64,000 nt of DNA from Labilibaculum sp. DW002 (GCF_029029525.1 NZ_JAKJSC010000001.1:1178001-1242000); one strand, 5' to 3'; positions 8,125-19,093 are shown, counted from the stretch's first letter. A program made the numbers and translations. Notes: a model not told the origin generated them from the sequence alone.

Positions 8125-9456
8125 TTAATTTTCTTCGGCTTCCGCCATCTTTTTTATACCAGCAATTTTTTCAAGCATATCTGTCGTTACTGATTTTGGA
8201 CGCTCCAGAGGATACCCAAGAGCTCTGTCCCAAATAATATTAGCACAGATACCTATTGATCGACCAATACCAAATAACACGGTATAGAAATCATAATCTT
8301 TCACGCCATAGTGCCATTGAATAACACCTGATTGTGCATCGACATTAGGCCATGGATTCTTCGCTTTACCATGTTTCTGTAAAATTGGAGGTACAACCTT
8401 ATAAAGCAAGTCAGCATATTTAAAAATTGGATCATCGGGAAGATGTTTCTGACTAAACTCGCGCTGTAATTTATAACGGGGGTCGGTTTTACGCAATACT
8501 GCGTGACCAAAACCAGGAATTACCTGACCAGAGTTCAAAGTATTCCAAACAAATTGCTCCATCTCTTCTGTTGATGGTAATTTATTGTCCATTTTATTCA
8601 TTACCTCTTGTAACCAACGAAGAACTTCCTGATTAGCCAAACCATGTAAAGGTCCTGCTAAGCCATTAATCATCGCTGAAATAGAAAGATAGATATCAGA
8701 TAAAGAACTTGCTACTAAGTGACCTGTATGCGCACTAACATTACCACTCTCATGATCAGAATGAATAATAAAATGCAAACGTGACACATCATCATATGGC
8801 TTCTCTATTCCCATCATTTGAGCAAAATTAGCTCCCATATCAAGGTTAGGATCTGATAAAATACGTTCACCTTTACGATATAGCTTATTATAAATATAGG
8901 CTGCAATCTCAGGCAACTTAGCCAATAGATTCAAGGCATCTTCATAAGTTGCTTCCCAATAATCTTTCTTGCTTAAGCCTGCTTGATATTGGCGATTAAA
9001 AACAGATTCTCTATTTAAGGTTAGAATAGCTGTTGAAAAAATTGCCATTGGATGACTTGATGTCGGGAACGAATCGATTACATCATAAACAAAGCGCGGA
9101 ACAATGCGTCGCTTTGAAAACTCATCTACAACTTGCTGAACTTCTTCCTGATTCGGAAAATCTCCGGTAAGGAGTAAGTAAAACAATCCCTCAACGTAAG
9201 GCATGTCCCCTCCTTTTGGCTTTGGTAATCCTTCAATTACTTCTTCCAATGTATAACCTCTATAACGAATTCCTTCTTCAGGGTCAAGGTATGAAATATC
9301 AGTAACGAGAGATTTAATACCTCTCATACCACCAATTACTTGGGCTATAGTAACCTGATCAACAACGACATCCCCGTATTCTTTCAATAATTTTTTTGTC
9401 CGGGGTCTTTGTTTATCAATTTTCTCGGATAAGGTTTGCTTCAGTGTTTTTTTCAT
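8125..9456 (-). CDS. gltA: Citrate synthase
   Basis: 443 residues, ATG start. The sequence is of the eukaryote-like citrate synthase type: VIGGMRGIKSLVTDISYLDP and GIRYRGYTL near the N-terminus, HSDHESGNVSAHTGHLV with its catalytic His region in the middle, and GFGHAVLRKTDPRY with the second active-site His and nearby acidic and basic residues toward the C-terminus. It condenses acetyl-CoA and oxaloacetate to citrate, the entry step of the TCA cycle. It lies 67 bases downstream of the aconitase gene on the same strand, so the two form an operon; isocitrate dehydrogenase, often the third member, is not in the window. Confidence 0.95.
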   Translation of the reverse strand: MKKTLKQTLSEKIDKQRPRTKKLLKEYGDVVVDQVTIAQVIGGMRGIKSLVTDISYLDPEEGIRYRGYTLEEVIEGLPKPKGGDMPYVEGLFYLLLTGDFPNQEEVQQVVDEFSKRRIVPRFVYDVIDSFPTSSHPMAIFSTAILTLNRESVFNRQYQAGLSKKDYWEATYEDALNLLAKLPEIAAYIYNKLYRKGERILSDPNLDMGANFAQMMGIEKPYDDVSRLHFIIHSDHESGNVSAHTGHLVASSLSDIYLSISAMINGLAGPLHGLANQEVLRWLQEVMNKMDNKLPSTEEMEQFVWNTLNSGQVIPGFGHAVLRKTDPRYKLQREFSQKHLPDDPIFKYADLLYKVVPPILQKHGKAKNPWPNVDAQSGVIQWHYGVKDYDFYTVLFGIGRSIGICANIIWDRALGYPLERPKSVTTDMLEKIAGIKKMAEAEEN

Positions 9457-9523
9457 ATGGTCTAAACTTTAGGTTTGGAAACCAACCGGGGAGATTGGTT
9501 TCGCATTAGCATTAGTTTGTTGT

Positions 9524-11791
9524 TTATTTTGCATTTTGTTTTCTTATCAGATTTAAAGCACTCCCCGCCTTAAACCAGTCAATTTGAACCTTGTTATAAG
9601 AATGATTTGCTACAATCGAATCTTTTGATCCATCTTCATGCGTAACAACTAATTCTAAAGGTACACCAGGAGTAAAATTTGTTAATCCGTTAACATCTAC
9701 CTTATCTTTCTCTTGAATTTTATCGTAATCAGCTTTATCAGCAAAGGTTAAACCAAGCACACCTTGTTTCTTCAAATTCGTCTCGTGAATACGAGCAAAT
9801 GAACGAACTAAAACAACTTTAATTCCTAAATGACGAGGTTCCATTGCTGCATGCTCTCTCGATGAACCTTCTCCATAATTTTCATCTCCCACAACAAAAC
9901 TGGCCTGACCTTTAGCTTTTATTGCACGAGCTGTTGCCGGAACTTCTTCATATTTCTCAGAAATAGGATTAAATATTAAATTGCTTTCGTCATTGAAGTA
10001 ATTAATTGCACCAATTAGCATATTATTAGAAATATTATCGAGGTGACCACGGAATCTTAACCAAGGTCCGGCCATAGAAATATGATCGGTTGTACACTTT
10101 CCTTTGGCTTTAATCAATAAATTAAGCCCCAGATAATCTTCACCATCCCACTCTTTAAATGGTGCTAACAATTGTAATCGATCAGACATCTTACTCACCT
10201 CTACCTTCACACCACTCCCGTCAGCCTGAGGAGCCAAATAACCAGCATCTACCACGTCAAAACCATGCGGAGGCAGTTCATAGCCTTTAGGCTCATCTAA
10301 CTTCACCTCTACACCATCTTCATTAATTAATGTATCAGTCATTGGGTTAAAAGTAAGATCACCAGCAATAGCCATCGCTGTTACCAATTCAGGCGAAGCA
10401 ACAAACCCATGTGTATTCGGGTTACCATCATTTCGCTTGGCAAAATTTCTATTAAAAGATGTAATAATTGAATTCTTACGTGTTGGATCTTCAGTATGAC
10501 GATTCCATTGACCAATACATGGTCCACAAGCATTTGACATGATGACACCACCAATATTTTCAAACTCACTAAGAATACCATCGCGCTCAGTTGTATAACG
10601 AACCATTTCAGATCCTGGTGTTACAATAAATTCAGCTTTTACCTTCAGGTTCTTATCTCTTGCCTGTTTAGCTAATGATGCTGCTCTCGACAAATCTTCG
10701 TAAGATGAATTTGTACAAGAGCCAATTAAACCAACCTCTAGTTCTTGTGGGTAATCATTCGTCTTTACCGCTTTGGCAAATTCAGAAAGCGGATGAGCTA
10801 AATCTGGTGTAAATGGTCCATTAATAAACGGCTCCAATTCAGACAGATTGATTTCAATCAGTTCGTCGTAATATTTCTCCGGGTTTAAAGCAATCTCTTC
10901 GTCTGCTCGCAAATGTGGCATAATATCGTCAGCCAAGTCTGCTATTTGCTCACGCCCCGTATGACGCAGGTAAGTACTCATATTCTTGTCGTAAGCAAAA
11001 ATGGAAGTTGTTGCTCCAATTTCAGCCCCCATATTACAAATGGTAGCTTTACCTGTACATGATAAGGCATCAGCTCCTTCACCAAAATATTCTACAATAG
11101 CACCTGTTCCACCTTTTACAGTTAAAATACCAGCAACTTTCAAAATCACATCCTTAGACGATGCCCAACCACTTAGTTTGCCGGTTAATTTTACACCAAT
11201 TAGTTTTGGCATTTTTAGCTCCCAAGCCATTCCTGCCATCACATCAACAGCATCGGCACCACCAACACCAATGGCTACCATACCTAATCCACCAGCATTT
11301 ACCGTGTGCGAATCTGTTCCAATCATCATCCCACCAGGGAATGCGTAATTTTCTAAAACAACTTGATGAATAATTCCAGCACCCGGCTTCCAAAAACCAA
11401 TTCCATATTTATCAGATACCGATTGCAAAAAATTGTAAACTTCATTGTTTTGTAATAAAGCTTCTTTTAAATCTTCATCCGCTCCTACCGATGCTTGAAT
11501 CAAATGGTCGCAATGTACAGTTGAAGGAACAGCAACCTTTGATTTACCAGCATTCATAAACTGAAGCAAAGCCATTTGTGCGGTAGCATCCTGCATAGCA
11601 ACACGATCCGGAGCAAAATTAACGTAATCTTCAGCTCTCTTAAATTTATCTCCCTTTTCCTCTGCGGATAAATGAGAGTATAAAATTTTCTCGCTTAATG
11701 TTAATGGTTTGCCAAGAGTCTTTCTTGCTTTATTTACCTTTTCAGGCATTTGTTCGTAAACAGATTTTATCAAATTAAAATCAAATAGCAT
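9524..11791 (-). CDS. acn: Aconitate hydratase, mitochondrial type
   Basis: 755 residues. Substrate-binding motifs of aconitase run in order: [42 protein letters not shown] and [11 protein letters not shown] (the three 4Fe-4S cysteines), then in the swivelling C-terminal domain [40 protein letters not shown] and [14 protein letters not shown]. Length and motif style fit the mitochondrial/Bacteroidota aconitase rather than AcnB. It interconverts citrate and isocitrate in the cytoplasm. It is the first gene of the acn-gltA pair, which makes and then isomerises citrate. Confidence 0.96.
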   Translation of the reverse strand: MLFDFNLIKSVYEQMPEKVNKARKTLGKPLTLSEKILYSHLSAEEKGDKFKRAEDYVNFAPDRVAMQDATAQMALLQFMNAGKSKVAVPSTVHCDHLIQASVGADEDLKEALLQNNEVYNFLQSVSDKYGIGFWKPGAGIIHQVVLENYAFPGGMMIGTDSHTVNAGGLGMVAIGVGGADAVDVMAGMAWELKMPKLIGVKLTGKLSGWASSKDVILKVAGILTVKGGTGAIVEYFGEGADALSCTGKATICNMGAEIGATTSIFAYDKNMSTYLRHTGREQIADLADDIMPHLRADEEIALNPEKYYDELIEINLSELEPFINGPFTPDLAHPLSEFAKAVKTNDYPQELEVGLIGSCTNSSYEDLSRAASLAKQARDKNLKVKAEFIVTPGSEMVRYTTERDGILSEFENIGGVIMSNACGPCIGQWNRHTEDPTRKNSIITSFNRNFAKRNDGNPNTHGFVASPELVTAMAIAGDLTFNPMTDTLINEDGVEVKLDEPKGYELPPHGFDVVDAGYLAPQADGSGVKVEVSKMSDRLQLLAPFKEWDGEDYLGLNLLIKAKGKCTTDHISMAGPWLRFRGHLDNISNNMLIGAINYFNDESNLIFNPISEKYEEVPATARAIKAKGQASFVVGDENYGEGSSREHAAMEPRHLGIKVVLVRSFARIHETNLKKQGVLGLTFADKADYDKIQEKDKVDVNGLTNFTPGVPLELVVTHEDGSKDSIVANHSYNKVQIDWFKAGSALNLIRKQNAK

Positions 11792-12154
11792 AGTTTAATG
11801 AATTTTTGATTTATATATATTTCCAATGGTTAATAGTTCTAAATTTAATTTAAGCACAAAAGAAAGAAATGTTTTAAGAGTTAGCGATCTTTTAATGCGT
11901 TTTATGTAAGCGACAAGTTGCAAGCTTACTGACTGTACTACAACATCTTAGAATAATTGAAGCTCTATAAGTAGCTGTTAAGTACGATTAAATTTAAATA
12001 TCTAAATATAACAAAAACTTGCTATATTAAAAAGCCGAAACTAAAAATCTTTATAAGCTTTCAGACTCAACCAAAAAGAGCAGATTCTACCCTACAACTA
12101 TAAATTTCCCCCTTAAAAAAATAGACTTATCAGATACCTGAAAATTGGAAGGTA
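11792..12154. other. Gene-free gap upstream of acn
   Basis: 363 AT-rich bases between acn and the phosphoesterase gene, both minus strand. It must hold the acn promoter, which I could not place with confidence. One hairpin, GTAAGC (11907-11912) with GCTTAC after a short loop, is visible. No coding frame or RNA gene was seen. Confidence 0.5.
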
Positions 12155-12655
12155 TTAACTTCCCTTATTTCCAAATTCAACAACTTGAAGATCTTTAATC
12201 TCTTTTGCATCAATCGTAAATTTTATTATGGTTTGAACTTTATGAAAACCATTAATTCCTGATGCTCCAGGATTGATATGTAAAAGATTTAATTCTTTAT
12301 CGAAAATCACCTTTAATATATGCGAATGACCTGAAATAAATAATTGCGGAGGATTGTCAAAAATTTCCGGTTTTACATTACGGTCATAATTTTTTGGATA
12401 ACCTCCGATGTGTGTGATCCAAACATCAACCTCTTCGCAACGGAAACGCTGATGCTTTGGGTAATCAATGCGAACCTTATGGTCGTCTATATTTCCATAA
12501 ACAGCTCTTAGAGGAGCTATTTCGGATAATTTATCAGCGATTTCAATTCCTCCAATATCTCCAGCATGCCATATTTCATCGCATTCTTTTAAATGCTTTA
12601 CCACTACTGGATCGAGCCATGCATGAGTATCAGAAAGTAATCCTATTCGCTTCAT
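12155..12655 (-). CDS. YfcE/MJ0936-type metallophosphoesterase
   Basis: 166 residues, a complete small calcineurin-like phosphoesterase. Metal-binding motifs are all present: IGLLSDTHAW (D-x-H) at the start, WHAGDIGG (GD), VYGNIDDH (the GN-D/H position), VWITHIGG, and FISGHSHI (GHSH) near residue 112. Family members hydrolyse phosphodiesters or small phosphate esters in the cytoplasm using two Mn/Ni-type metals; the natural substrate here is unknown. It stands alone between acn and the divergent prfC gene. Start is the ATG at 12655. Confidence 0.88.
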   Translation of the reverse strand: MKRIGLLSDTHAWLDPVVVKHLKECDEIWHAGDIGGIEIADKLSEIAPLRAVYGNIDDHKVRIDYPKHQRFRCEEVDVWITHIGGYPKNYDRNVKPEIFDNPPQLFISGHSHILKVIFDKELNLLHINPGASGINGFHKVQTIIKFTIDAKEIKDLQVVEFGNKGS

Positions 12656-12837
12656 ATAATTATCCTATTCGCAATTTTGTTTCGTAAATCTACTAAAAGA
12701 AATTCAAAGAATTAAGCAAACGTTAGCACTGTACCTGCCGTGAATTTGGTTGCAGAACTCTAATGTGATACAATTGAACTTTAAAAACAGAGCCTTATTT
12801 AATCCTTATAATAGGAAGCAAAATCAGTAAAAATGAT

Positions 12838-12845
12838 TACTTTTG
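12838..12845 (+). promoter_or_regulatory. Probable -7 element of the prfC promoter
   Basis: TACTTTTG matches TAnnTTTG exactly and lies 31 bases before the prfC ATG. No TTTG was found at the expected -33 distance, so only half of the promoter is supported. Confidence 0.45.
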
Positions 12846-12875
12846 CATGCTTTTATTTTAAAGAAAATACGATCG

Positions 12876-14456
12876 ATGGGATTTAAAGACGAAATAAATA
12901 GAAGACGTACCTTTGGTATCATCTCTCATCCCGATGCAGGTAAAACCACACTAACCGAAAAACTTTTGTTATTTGGTGGAGCTATTCACGTGGCTGGTGC
13001 TGTTAAATCGAACAAGATTAAGAAAACTGCAACTTCCGATTTTATGGAAATTGAGCGTCAGAGAGGTATTTCTGTTGCAACTTCGGTAATGGGATTCGAG
13101 TACAAAGGACATAAAATTAACATTCTTGATACACCTGGTCACCAGGATTTCGCTGAGGATACATTTCGTACTTTAACAGCTTGTGATTCGGTTATTATTG
13201 TGATTGATGTGGCAAAAGGAGTTGAGGCACAAACCAGAAAATTGATGAAGGTTTGTCGTATGAGAAAAACGCCTGTAATTGTATTCATTAATAAAATGGA
13301 CCGATCGGGTAAGGATGCTTTTGATCTGCTTGATGAAATTGAGGAAGAATTACAATTAAATGTCAATCCTTTGAGTTGGCCTATAAATATGGGGCCTGAT
13401 TTCAAAGGGGTTTACAATATCTACCATAAAAACTTGAGTCTCTTTACACCTGCAACTCAAACCGTTCAGGAAACCATTGAATTCGACGATGTTTCTAGTC
13501 CTGAGCTGGAAAATCATATTGGTGATGATGCTGAAGTGCTTCGTGAAGAGTTAGATTTAGTATCGGGAGTTTACCCTGAATTTAGCGTTGAAGATTATCT
13601 AAATGCTGAAATTGCGCCTGTATTCTTTGGTTCTGCACTGAATAACTTTGGTGTTCAGGAATTGCTTGATGTTTTTATTAAGATTGCTCCTTCTCCACTG
13701 CCATGTCAGACGGTTGAAAGAGTTATTGCACCAACAGAAGAGAAGTTTTCTGGTTTCGTCTTTAAGATTCATGCCAATATGGACCCTAAGCATCGCGATA
13801 GAATTGCTTTCGTGAAAATTGTATCGGGTACTTTTAAGAGAAATACACCTTACCTGCACGTACGCAATGGTAAAAAAGTGAAGTTCTCAAGTCCAACAGC
13901 TTTTATGGCTGAAAAGAAATCGATTGTAGAAGAGGCGTTCCCTGGAGACATTATCGGTTTGCACGATACAGGTAACTTTAAGATTGGTGATACTTTAACT
14001 GAAGGTGAAAAAATCAATTTCAAGGGGATTCCATCATTCTCTCCTGAGTTGTTTAAATATATCGAGAATGCTGATCCAATGAAATCGAAACAGCTTGCTA
14101 AAGGTATTGACCAATTGATGGACGAAGGTGTGGCACAACTCTTCACCTCACAGTTCAATGGTCGTAAAGTAATTGGTACCGTTGGAGCACTTCAATTTGA
14201 GGTTATCGAGTACCGTTTGCTACACGAGTATAGCGCATCCTGTCGTTGGGAACACATCAATCTTCACAAGGCTTGTTGGATTAAGTCTAACGACGATGAG
14301 GAATTGAAAGAGTTTAAAAAAGCTAAATACCAATATATTGCCAAAGACAAGCAAGGTAGAGATGTTTTCTTAGCTGATTCGGGTTATATGTTGCAAATGG
14401 CACAAGCAAATTATAAGAACTTGGAATTCCATTTCACTTCGGAATTTGAAGAATAG
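12876..14456 (+). CDS. prfC: Peptide chain release factor 3
   Basis: 526 residues from the ATG at 12876 ([13 protein letters not shown]), the usual RF3 start; a TTG 33 bases earlier falls inside the -7 promoter element. GTPase motifs: [14 protein letters not shown] (G1), the RGISVATSV switch [15 protein letters not shown] (G3) and [10 protein letters not shown] (G4), followed by the RF3 domains with [20 protein letters not shown] and [15 protein letters not shown]3 is a GTPase that recycles RF1/RF2 from the ribosome after peptide release. The thioesterase gene follows after 24 bases. Confidence 0.95.
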   Translation: MGFKDEINRRRTFGIISHPDAGKTTLTEKLLLFGGAIHVAGAVKSNKIKKTATSDFMEIERQRGISVATSVMGFEYKGHKINILDTPGHQDFAEDTFRTLTACDSVIIVIDVAKGVEAQTRKLMKVCRMRKTPVIVFINKMDRSGKDAFDLLDEIEEELQLNVNPLSWPINMGPDFKGVYNIYHKNLSLFTPATQTVQETIEFDDVSSPELENHIGDDAEVLREELDLVSGVYPEFSVEDYLNAEIAPVFFGSALNNFGVQELLDVFIKIAPSPLPCQTVERVIAPTEEKFSGFVFKIHANMDPKHRDRIAFVKIVSGTFKRNTPYLHVRNGKKVKFSSPTAFMAEKKSIVEEAFPGDIIGLHDTGNFKIGDTLTEGEKINFKGIPSFSPELFKYIENADPMKSKQLAKGIDQLMDEGVAQLFTSQFNGRKVIGTVGALQFEVIEYRLLHEYSASCRWEHINLHKACWIKSNDDEELKEFKKAKYQYIAKDKQGRDVFLADSGYMLQMAQANYKNLEFHFTSEFEE

Positions 14457-14480
14457 AATAACAATTTAAGAACCCTTATT

Positions 14481-14855
14481 ATGGCTTTAGTAGAAGGATT
14501 ATCCATAACACAAACTATGACTGTAACCAAAAAGGATACAGCAATATATCACGGATCTGGGAAGTTAGAAGTATATGCTACGCCAGCAATGGTTGCCTTT
14601 ATGGAAAACACAGCAGTTGCTTGTATCGATAAAGACATGGCAAAAGGTACAGATAGCGTAGGAATTCAGATTGACACCAAGCACAACAAAGCTACGAAAC
14701 TAGGAGCTACCGTTACATGTACTGCCAAATTGGTAAAAGTAGATGGTAAAAAATTAAGTTTCGAAATTGAAGCTTCTGACGAAGGTGGTAACATTGGAAA
14801 TGCCGTTCATGTTCGATACATTATCGATCCAGTTAAATTTATGAGTAGATTGTAA
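14481..14855 (+). CDS. Thioesterase-like hotdog-fold protein
   Basis: 124 residues. The pattern resembles the FlK/thioesterase branch of hotdog proteins: GSGKLEVYATPAMVAFMENT (about 27-46), the helix residue block AVACIDKDMAKGTDSVG, and the strand HNKATKLGATVTCTAKLVKV with a final NAVHVRYIID. Such proteins hydrolyse acyl-CoA thioesters; the substrate here cannot be told. It is 24 bases downstream of prfC and is followed by a strong terminator, so it is probably the last gene of that transcript. Confidence 0.82.
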   Translation: MALVEGLSITQTMTVTKKDTAIYHGSGKLEVYATPAMVAFMENTAVACIDKDMAKGTDSVGIQIDTKHNKATKLGATVTCTAKLVKVDGKKLSFEIEASDEGGNIGNAVHVRYIIDPVKFMSRL

Positions 14856-14876
14856 AATCTATCTTCAAAATACTAA

Positions 14877-14916
14877 AAAGCCTGCAATTCATTTGAATTT
14901 GCAGGCTTTCTTTTTT
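14877..14916 (+). terminator. Terminator of the prfC-thioesterase unit
   Basis: AAAGCCTGCAA pairs perfectly with TTGCAGGCTTT, with about 11 loop bases, followed by C and T6. It begins 22 bases after the thioesterase stop. Confidence 0.95.
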
Positions 14917-14927
14917 ATCATGTTGTA

Positions 14928-16169
14928 TTAATCCATTAATCGTTTTTCACCATCCAATTTACGAATATCTGTTGCATCTTGGCTCACTTCAATACAGCCT
15001 TTATATACATTCTTCTCATCGCGCAAAGCGAAATACTGGATTAGAATGAATCGACCTTTCATTTGGATCCAAAATGATTCACTGTCCTTTTCTTCACTCT
15101 TAAATGCCTTAACCAAATCATCAACCACATGAACACTCTCTGGCGGATGACAATTCTGCACGGTTCTTCCAATTATTGCTTTTGAGCGTGGAAAAAAACG
15201 TTCTTTTGGATTTGAGAAGAAACAGACTCTATCATTTTCATCAATCATTGTAATGTCAACAGGCAAATGATTCAGCAACATCATCGCTTGTTTCAATGTC
15301 ATTAAACCAGTTTCAAAATTAAGCAAGTTATCGCCCAATTGCTCCATATCTAATTCTTCTCCAATCATCTTTTCTGTCTTCTTTACTGATTTCTTTTCTG
15401 CTTTAACCAACTTTGGAGCTTCTATAAAACTGAAGCCTATTTCCGAACTCTGATCGTTCATTTCATCCCATAAATCCTCTGAAACAGCATTCAATGCAAT
15501 CGGAAAAAGCAAATACTCCTCTCGAGAAATAATCGCATACATGAAAAAGAACAAATCGCCTAACAAACGATTAATCAGCTTCAAATCGATTAACTCAGAT
15601 TGCAATTCTGCCACCAATTGTTTTTGAACCTTACGAATATCATCATGAATTGACCACATCACACCTAAACATTTGTATTCGGGATATTGATTTTCGAAGT
15701 AAGGAAAAAAGATGTTCTCTTTGCGCTGATAGTGCTTATTCATCTCGTCTAACTCACTAATTTTTTGTTTCAAAAGAGATAATTCGCTAGCCAATTCTTG
15801 AGGATCCTCGATACGATTGATGTTCTTCACTAGAGGTTTTATTGCCTTTAATCTAGTATCTAAGGCTGCATTCTCTAGCATCATTATTCCCAGAAAATGA
15901 TTTTCTTGTACATCAGCTTTGGGATGATTGTGAATTGCTTTGTGAAAAACATTAAGTGCTTTATTGATGCCAACTTTCAAATCTTCCATTGGAACGTTCG
16001 CCTCTACCAAACGGTGCACAACCAAAATGATATCATTAGGAGTTAAGTGATCAATTGCCAGTTGATGTTTCTCAATTAATTCAGTTCCCTTCTCTCCCTT
16101 AATTAGTTGGTAACAAAACTCAAATAAAGAATCGACTCGAGCTTGATTATTATTTATGAATTCGGACAT
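14928..16169 (-). CDS. DUF438 / hemerythrin / PAS domain protein
   Basis: 413 residues in three parts. Residues about 10-75 are a DUF438-like helical domain (HLTPNDIILVVHRLVEANVP). Residues about 80-240 form a hemerythrin-like four-helix bundle with HNHPKADVQ, NKHYQRKENIFFPYFE, MWSIHDDIRK and a final REEYLLFPIAL; the spaced His and Glu fit a di-iron site. The end (about 290-405) is a PAS domain of the DUF438 type: LPVDITMIDENDRVCFFSNP and RTVQNCHPPESVHVVDDLV. Proteins with this order are thought to sense oxygen, NO or redox state, possibly with heme or iron, but their role is little tested. No output domain is attached. Confidence 0.85.
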   Translation of the reverse strand: MSEFINNNQARVDSLFEFCYQLIKGEKGTELIEKHQLAIDHLTPNDIILVVHRLVEANVPMEDLKVGINKALNVFHKAIHNHPKADVQENHFLGIMMLENAALDTRLKAIKPLVKNINRIEDPQELASELSLLKQKISELDEMNKHYQRKENIFFPYFENQYPEYKCLGVMWSIHDDIRKVQKQLVAELQSELIDLKLINRLLGDLFFFMYAIISREEYLLFPIALNAVSEDLWDEMNDQSSEIGFSFIEAPKLVKAEKKSVKKTEKMIGEELDMEQLGDNLLNFETGLMTLKQAMMLLNHLPVDITMIDENDRVCFFSNPKERFFPRSKAIIGRTVQNCHPPESVHVVDDLVKAFKSEEKDSESFWIQMKGRFILIQYFALRDEKNVYKGCIEVSQDATDIRKLDGEKRLMD

Positions 16170-16294
16170 ATACTTCTTATTAAATCATTTCTATTTTGAG
16201 AAAATTACAATAAAAAGCGCATGATACCAAGCTTACAATAGACCACTTCAGTATGCATTCCTCGCGGCAACCTCAGCTTTCTAGTATATATCAG

Positions 16295-16339
16295 AAAAAA
16301 AAAGAGACTAGCTGATCTTCAACATCAGGTAATCTCTCT
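16295..16339 (-). terminator. Terminator of the RluA-type gene
   Basis: On the minus strand an AGAGATTA-CTGAT arm pairs, with one bulge and one wobble, with ATCAG-TA-TCTCT, followed by T9. It lies about 60 bases after the 16398 stop. Confidence 0.8.
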
Positions 16340-16397
16340 TCGTAAATATATAAAGTGCACACAAACGGCACCCTTTCAGTTCAAATCAATAATCATC

Positions 16398-17102
16398 TTA
16401 TTTCATTAACTGCTTAAAAAAGGCAGGTATATTTGTTTCAAAGGTCATCTCCTTTTTGGTGTGCGGATGCTGTATTGTTAAGCTTGCCGCATGCAAAGCC
16501 AAACGCTTCACTCCCATTCCTTTTATGCCGTACATTTTATCGCCGGCAACAGGATTGCCATTTTCAGCAAAATGAACACGAATTTGGTTTTTACGACCTG
16601 TAAACAGTTTTATTTCAAGCAAACTAAAGTATTTTGATTCCCTAATTACTTTATATCCTGTTTTAGCATACTTTCCCTTGTTCGGATTAGTAACGGAAAA
16701 AACTCTGTGGATGCTATTCTCTGTTAGGTAAGATTCGATGATTCCTTCCTTTTCAGCCAATTTTCCTTCTACCGCAGCAACATATTTCTTACTGAAATTT
16801 TGCCATTCGGTCTGTAGGAATACTTTTGCCTTCTCTGTTTTAGCAAAAACCAATACACCAGAAGTATCCTTATCAAGACGATGTACTATAAATATCCGAT
16901 TTCGTGCTCTTGGATTTCCTTTTTTTACGTAATGCGTTAAATGCTGATAAGCTGTTTTTTGACGCTCCTTATCACTTCCCATGGTCAACAAGCCACTTAC
17001 CTTATCAACAACGATAATATCTTGGTCTTCGTGAAGAATAGTACAACCTCTTGGTTGAAATCTTGAATTGACTTTTTTAGCTTTTGCTTTATTCTCTTCC
17101 AT
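16398..17102 (-). CDS. RluA-family RNA pseudouridine synthase
   Basis: 234 residues from the ATG at 17102; an upstream in-frame TTG at 17117 was not used. The catalytic motif HRLDKDTSGVLVFAKT with its Asp lies about residue 82, preceded by IVVDKVSGLLTM and followed by SKKYVAAVEG, YSLLEIKLFTGRKNQIRVH-type strand (here FSLLEIKLFTGRKNQIRVHF) and GDKMYG, LALHAASL. It isomerises uridine to pseudouridine in rRNA or tRNA; the target position cannot be read from the sequence. There is no S4 domain, so it is nearer the short RluA/TruC forms. A terminator follows. Confidence 0.9.
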   Translation of the reverse strand: MEENKAKAKKVNSRFQPRGCTILHEDQDIIVVDKVSGLLTMGSDKERQKTAYQHLTHYVKKGNPRARNRIFIVHRLDKDTSGVLVFAKTEKAKVFLQTEWQNFSKKYVAAVEGKLAEKEGIIESYLTENSIHRVFSVTNPNKGKYAKTGYKVIRESKYFSLLEIKLFTGRKNQIRVHFAENGNPVAGDKMYGIKGMGVKRLALHAASLTIQHPHTKKEMTFETNIPAFFKQLMK

Positions 17103-17263
17103 TATTTTCGTCTGCAATACGGATTAAGGCTCTGTTTTTTTGGTCGTGCAAAGATTGCTCTTTCATTTTGTTTTATAACCAAAGTAGATAAGAAATATTA
17201 CAATAAAATATAGACTTGAACTCTTGATAGAATACATGCAATCTGAATAAGGATAAAAGTTAC

Positions 17264-19093
17264 TTACTCTTTGTCTAAAGGAAAACTAAATTTGAAACTA
17301 CTTCCTTTCCCAATTTCACTTTCAGCCCAAATTCTTCCATTGTGTTTCTCGATAAATTCCTTGCATAACATCAATCCCAAACCAGTACCTTTTTCGTTGG
17401 CAGTTCCTAAGGTAGTCTCATTTTCACTAATCTGAAATAATTTAGCTAAACGATCGAATGGAATTCCTACTCCATTATCAATTACACTAATTAATACTTC
17501 ATCCTCTAATTGTTTAGCGGCAATAACAATTTCACCATGAGGCATTGTAAATTTAATAGCGTTCGAAATTAAGTTTCTCAACACCGTATTGATCATTTCT
17601 TTTTGCGCACACATAGTAAATCCAGAAGATACCTGAGTCGTAACTTCAATCGACTTAACCTGCGCATTGTTTGAAAACAAAAGGACTATTTCATCAATCT
17701 GCTTCTTTAAATCATAACGTTCAGGATTAAAATCTATTCGTCCTATTTGCGATTGCGACCATTCCAATAGGTTCGATAACAAATCCTTTGCTCTATTCGA
17801 TGAATTATGAATAATTTCTGCATATTCTTCAATCCTTTTATAATCCTTCAACTTCATTTGCTCATTCAACAAATCACTAAATCCTATAATACTATTAAAT
17901 GGGTTCATCAAATCATGTGCGATGATAGAAAACAATTTATCTTTAGTTGCATTCAACTCACCAAGAGCGATTTCTCGTTCCTTTAATGCTACCTGCGATT
18001 TAATTTTAAAATACTGAGTTTTGGCAAGTCTGTAGAAAATAAACAACCAACTAATGGACAAAAAAGCTAAAATAAACAAAGCTTGTTTCCAGCGAAGATT
18101 ACTTTTTTCATTTAAAATATGGAATGGAATAAACGAAACAATTTTCCAATGATAATCATCGTTTATATGTTGCTGCTCATTTCTAGAAGGAGTTAATTTT
18201 TTGGGAATAGGGTAAATCGTTTTAAAAGTAAACATGCCCTTTTTCGTCTCAAATTGTGATTGTCCAGTAGCTACAATACTATCCCAAACCGCTCCATATT
18301 CATTTTCGAAAGTTAAGTCTTGCTTATCTTCATACATAAATCCCCAATCACTCTCAGCCCTTTGTCCTTTAAACCAGTAGCCCTCTGAGTTTAGGAACAT
18401 CAATTGATCTTTAATTAAGGGATTCCTTTGATTAACAAATTCATTGATAATATTTTGTCCATAATAATTCAAAACAACAACCCCTCGTTTCACATTTTGA
18501 CTATCAAAAACTGGTGTGGCAAAACGTATCATTGGTTTCAAGGGTATCTCAATTTCACCATTTTCAACATTTAAATCCAAAGGAGAAATAAAAACTTCAT
18601 TACGATCTAACTTAAACGAATCATAAAAATAATATCGATCTTTTTTATTTTGCAATTTCGATTTGGGAACAATTGATGGCCTTGCAGAACTATAGTTAAT
18701 ACGAATAATTTCCATTCCCTTCTCATCAATCAATCGCACCTGATCAAAAACTTCATGATGAATCGAAAGATTAAGAAATTCAGCTTTTAAATCCTCGATA
18801 TTTCCCTCTTTATCGCTCCAAAACTTCTTTAGATTACCACTTTCGGCCAACATCATCAAATCAGAAGTAACAGATTTAACGTCATCTTGAATATTTTCAA
18901 GTTTTGTTGCTAAAACTGTTTCTGCAACTTCTCGATATGCTTTCTTCTCTACTTCCTCATATTTGTTTAAAGTAATTATCAAGACTGAGAGCAAAACAAC
19001 GAATCCAAATATGAAAATAAACAATAAGTTACGCACAAAACTACGTATGCTTTTATTTTCTTCATTCATAAAGCTGTACCAAATGTTTTTCAT
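17264..19093 (-). CDS. Membrane-bound sensor histidine kinase with extracytoplasmic Cache-like domain
   Basis: 609 residues. One membrane helix near the N-terminus (about 22-44), then about 290 residues outside the membrane with a Cache-type pattern (VRLIDEKGMEIIRINY, YYFYDSFKL, MIRFATPVFD, VVVLNYYGQNIINEF), a second helix (WKQALFILAFLSISWLFIFY), and the kinase: LFSIIAHDLMNPFNSIIGF (phosphorylated His, about 392), NLISNAIKFT (N box), VIDNGVGIPFDRL (G1) and GTGLGLMLCKEFI (G2). It should autophosphorylate on sensing an external ligand. No response regulator is adjacent, so the partner is elsewhere. An ATG 24 bases in (19069) is an alternative start. Confidence 0.92.
   Translation of the reverse strand: MKNIWYSFMNEENKSIRSFVRNLLFIFIFGFVVLLSVLIITLNKYEEVEKKAYREVAETVLATKLENIQDDVKSVTSDLMMLAESGNLKKFWSDKEGNIEDLKAEFLNLSIHHEVFDQVRLIDEKGMEIIRINYSSARPSIVPKSKLQNKKDRYYFYDSFKLDRNEVFISPLDLNVENGEIEIPLKPMIRFATPVFDSQNVKRGVVVLNYYGQNIINEFVNQRNPLIKDQLMFLNSEGYWFKGQRAESDWGFMYEDKQDLTFENEYGAVWDSIVATGQSQFETKKGMFTFKTIYPIPKKLTPSRNEQQHINDDYHWKIVSFIPFHILNEKSNLRWKQALFILAFLSISWLFIFYRLAKTQYFKIKSQVALKEREIALGELNATKDKLFSIIAHDLMNPFNSIIGFSDLLNEQMKLKDYKRIEEYAEIIHNSSNRAKDLLSNLLEWSQSQIGRIDFNPERYDLKKQIDEIVLLFSNNAQVKSIEVTTQVSSGFTMCAQKEMINTVLRNLISNAIKFTMPHGEIVIAAKQLEDEVLISVIDNGVGIPFDRLAKLFQISENETTLGTANEKGTGLGLMLCKEFIEKHNGRIWAESEIGKGSSFKFSFPLDKE

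Noticed and set aside
11001-11348. 115-codon plus-strand frame inside acn
   Set aside because: Antisense shadow of aconitase, whose iron-sulfur and substrate motifs lie on the other strand.
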